A DNA stretch of 64,000 nt from Marchantia polymorpha subsp. ruderalis (taxonomy: Eukaryota; Streptophyta; Marchantiopsida; Marchantiales; Marchantiaceae), in NCBI GenBank assembly GCA_037833965.1, contig AP031357.1, positions 7,646,001 to 7,710,000 on the forward strand, written 5' to 3'. Made by a program: the position numbers and the translations under genes. Shown here piece by piece: positions 62,742-64,000 of the stretch. Each line of letters opens with the position of its first letter. Position 1 is the stretch's first letter. The notes below the pieces were generated by a model. It was not told the origin of the DNA. It was given only the letters and a program-made list of their open reading frames with translations, and made no database searches.

Positions 62742-64000
62742 TTACGAGGATGAGGAGGAGACGGGCGGCGACTCGAGCCGGAGGTAGTCGTACATGAATC
62801 CGTTGAAGGGCCCCGAGGCCTTCCTCTGAGTCAGGTAGATGATGTTGTCGCCCTTATGGAGGTCCGCTGCGGGGATGTCGATGTTGTAGAGGGCGTACAG
62901 CCCATGAATGCCGTGCCGAGCGATGGCGTTGTCTTTGCCGAATGCTGGCGTTTCGTAGACCGGCTTCATGGCGATGTCATTCACCCGGACCTGTATGTGC
63001 GAAGCAGTGCGCGTGTCAGAATCAGATCGTGGTTTTTAACTCTCTTTAATTGAGTCCATAGTAAGGCCATGGACTGCAAGTTGACGACAATTGGTTCTAT
63101 TTTTCGAAGTGGGTCCATAATCAGGTAGTGGACTGCAGGTAGACGAAAGTTGGTTCAGAAGGCCGTGACCTGTTCAAACAGAGAAATCCAGAGTAGAGGG
63201 AGCCTTATCTGCTAACCTGGACAGCTGCTATCTCTGCTTGGGCAATGGCCATGCGGAGCTTGTATGCACCCTGGCTTGCATCGAAAGTCGATAGATGGAA
63301 CTTAATCTGCCACGTTGCCGCGACTCAGACACCATCGGATGCATGCCTGTCCAGATGCAGCATGACATTATTTCGAGCTTTCGATGAGTGCATGGTGAAG
63401 GTTCTCTCAGATTAGATGTCAGCGAAAGTACGAACAGGTATGCACTCCATGATCTCTGATGCTTGTTAGATTTCTGAACATACTCCATATTGAAATGTTA
63501 TTTTCCAACTAAGAATGCGCTTACACAAATTTAACTATGGTTCAAAAATAGTCCTCACCGGCAGAGATGAGCGAAGAACCAATCTTTGGTGTAATCACTT
63601 TTTCCTACAGTGTATATCAAATCCTGAGACGGATACAAATCAGTGTATCTTTGCCAGAGTCCATAGTTGCGCCATCTGCATAGATCACAGACAATTCGTA
63701 AGAATTCATCCTTCCATCTTGGAAGGGATAATCGATTGATTTGACAGGCAAATGCATCAAAAGCAACACAACGGTTAAAATGATAATCACGCGAATCGAA
63801 CGCAGCATGTGACCATTTAGATAGTTTCAACGATTCTTTCCCAGTCAACCACTGCAGGGCAGGACTAGAACAATATCTTTTTGCAGACAAACATTCAGAA
63901 CTCACTTTTCGACGCTGCCGTAGAGAAGGTTTGGATATCTTGAATCTGGATCAGGAATATAAAACTCTGCAGCTGTTCGACTGGGATAACCAATTTCCCA
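62742..64000 (-). pseudogene. Rhamnogalacturonan lyase (PL4), copy 2, likely pseudogene, runs off the right edge
   Basis: The 3' exons of a second PL4 gene, same exon borders as copy 1: last exon 62990-62742 (ARHGIHGLYALYNIDIP to PPVSSSSS), the exon ending 63217 (TWQIKFHLSTFDASQGAYKL), the exon starting after the CTATGCAG acceptor near 63674 (YGLWQRYTDLYPSQDL, DYTKDWFFAHLCR), and an exon at about 64000-63906 (AEFYIPDPDSRYPNLLYG). Two places that are broken in copy 1 are intact here (HLSTFDASQG and AAEFYIP). But copy 2 has a one-base loss near 63376-63384 and an in-frame TGA just before VAATWQIKF (about 63308). The C-terminal carbohydrate-binding-like domain is otherwise well kept. It could still be a gene if the TGA region is spliced differently. 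Confidence 0.75.

Overview
The window looks like nuclear DNA of a land plant, most likely a bryophyte (a liverwort of the Marchantia type is my guess; the sequence does not prove it). The reasons are plant gene families with many short exons and GT-AG introns (RIK, NAD-dependent glycerol-3-phosphate dehydrogenase, a lysine-rich plant H2B, PL4 rhamnogalacturonan lyases, a hevein/EG45-like secreted protein), moderate GC around genes, AT-rich islands full of transposon debris, and plant LTR elements with a tRNA-Met-type primer site. Exon models below were built by hand from splice sites, reading phase and family conservation.

Left part (1-22 kb), plus-strand genes: the 3' end of a glycerol-3-phosphate dehydrogenase gene (1-825); a six-exon conserved plant-like membrane protein of unknown function (4200-7116) whose promoter side and introns carry perfect inverted repeats; a five-exon zinc-free MDR oxidoreductase (9261-11341); and a two-exon secreted protein that joins a hevein chitin-binding domain to an EG45/expansin-like double-psi barrel (19132-20202). 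A roughly 1.8-kb segment just after the last gene (20.39-22.14 kb) has an old direct copy at 12.09-14.04 kb.

Middle (22-40 kb): an AT-rich island with a broken pogo/Jerky-like DNA transposon; an intronless histone H2B gene (26359-26784); a threefold 77-bp minisatellite; the complete minus-strand RIK gene (KH-domain protein, 13 coding exons, 28962-34511) with a possible cassette exon; then an AT-rich stretch with a 351-bp MITE and a broken hAT transposon with a BED zinc finger.

Right part (40-64 kb): a block of decayed LTR elements (a chromovirus-like element apparently split by a Ty3/gypsy element, 40-49 kb), then a minus-strand, pseudogene-rich array of rhamnogalacturonan lyase (PL4) copies. 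One copy lies at 50.1-53.9 kb, one runs off the right edge from 62742, and there are hints of a third remnant near 60 kb. A small Gly/Cys-rich secreted protein ORF lies between them.

No operon-like cooperation is expected. The genes are independent housekeeping, developmental or cell-wall functions separated by repeats. The most notable items are the hevein plus double-psi-barrel architecture, the tandem perfect hairpins upstream of the 4200 gene, the palindrome over one of its splice acceptors, the possible RIK cassette exon, and the decaying PL4 array.
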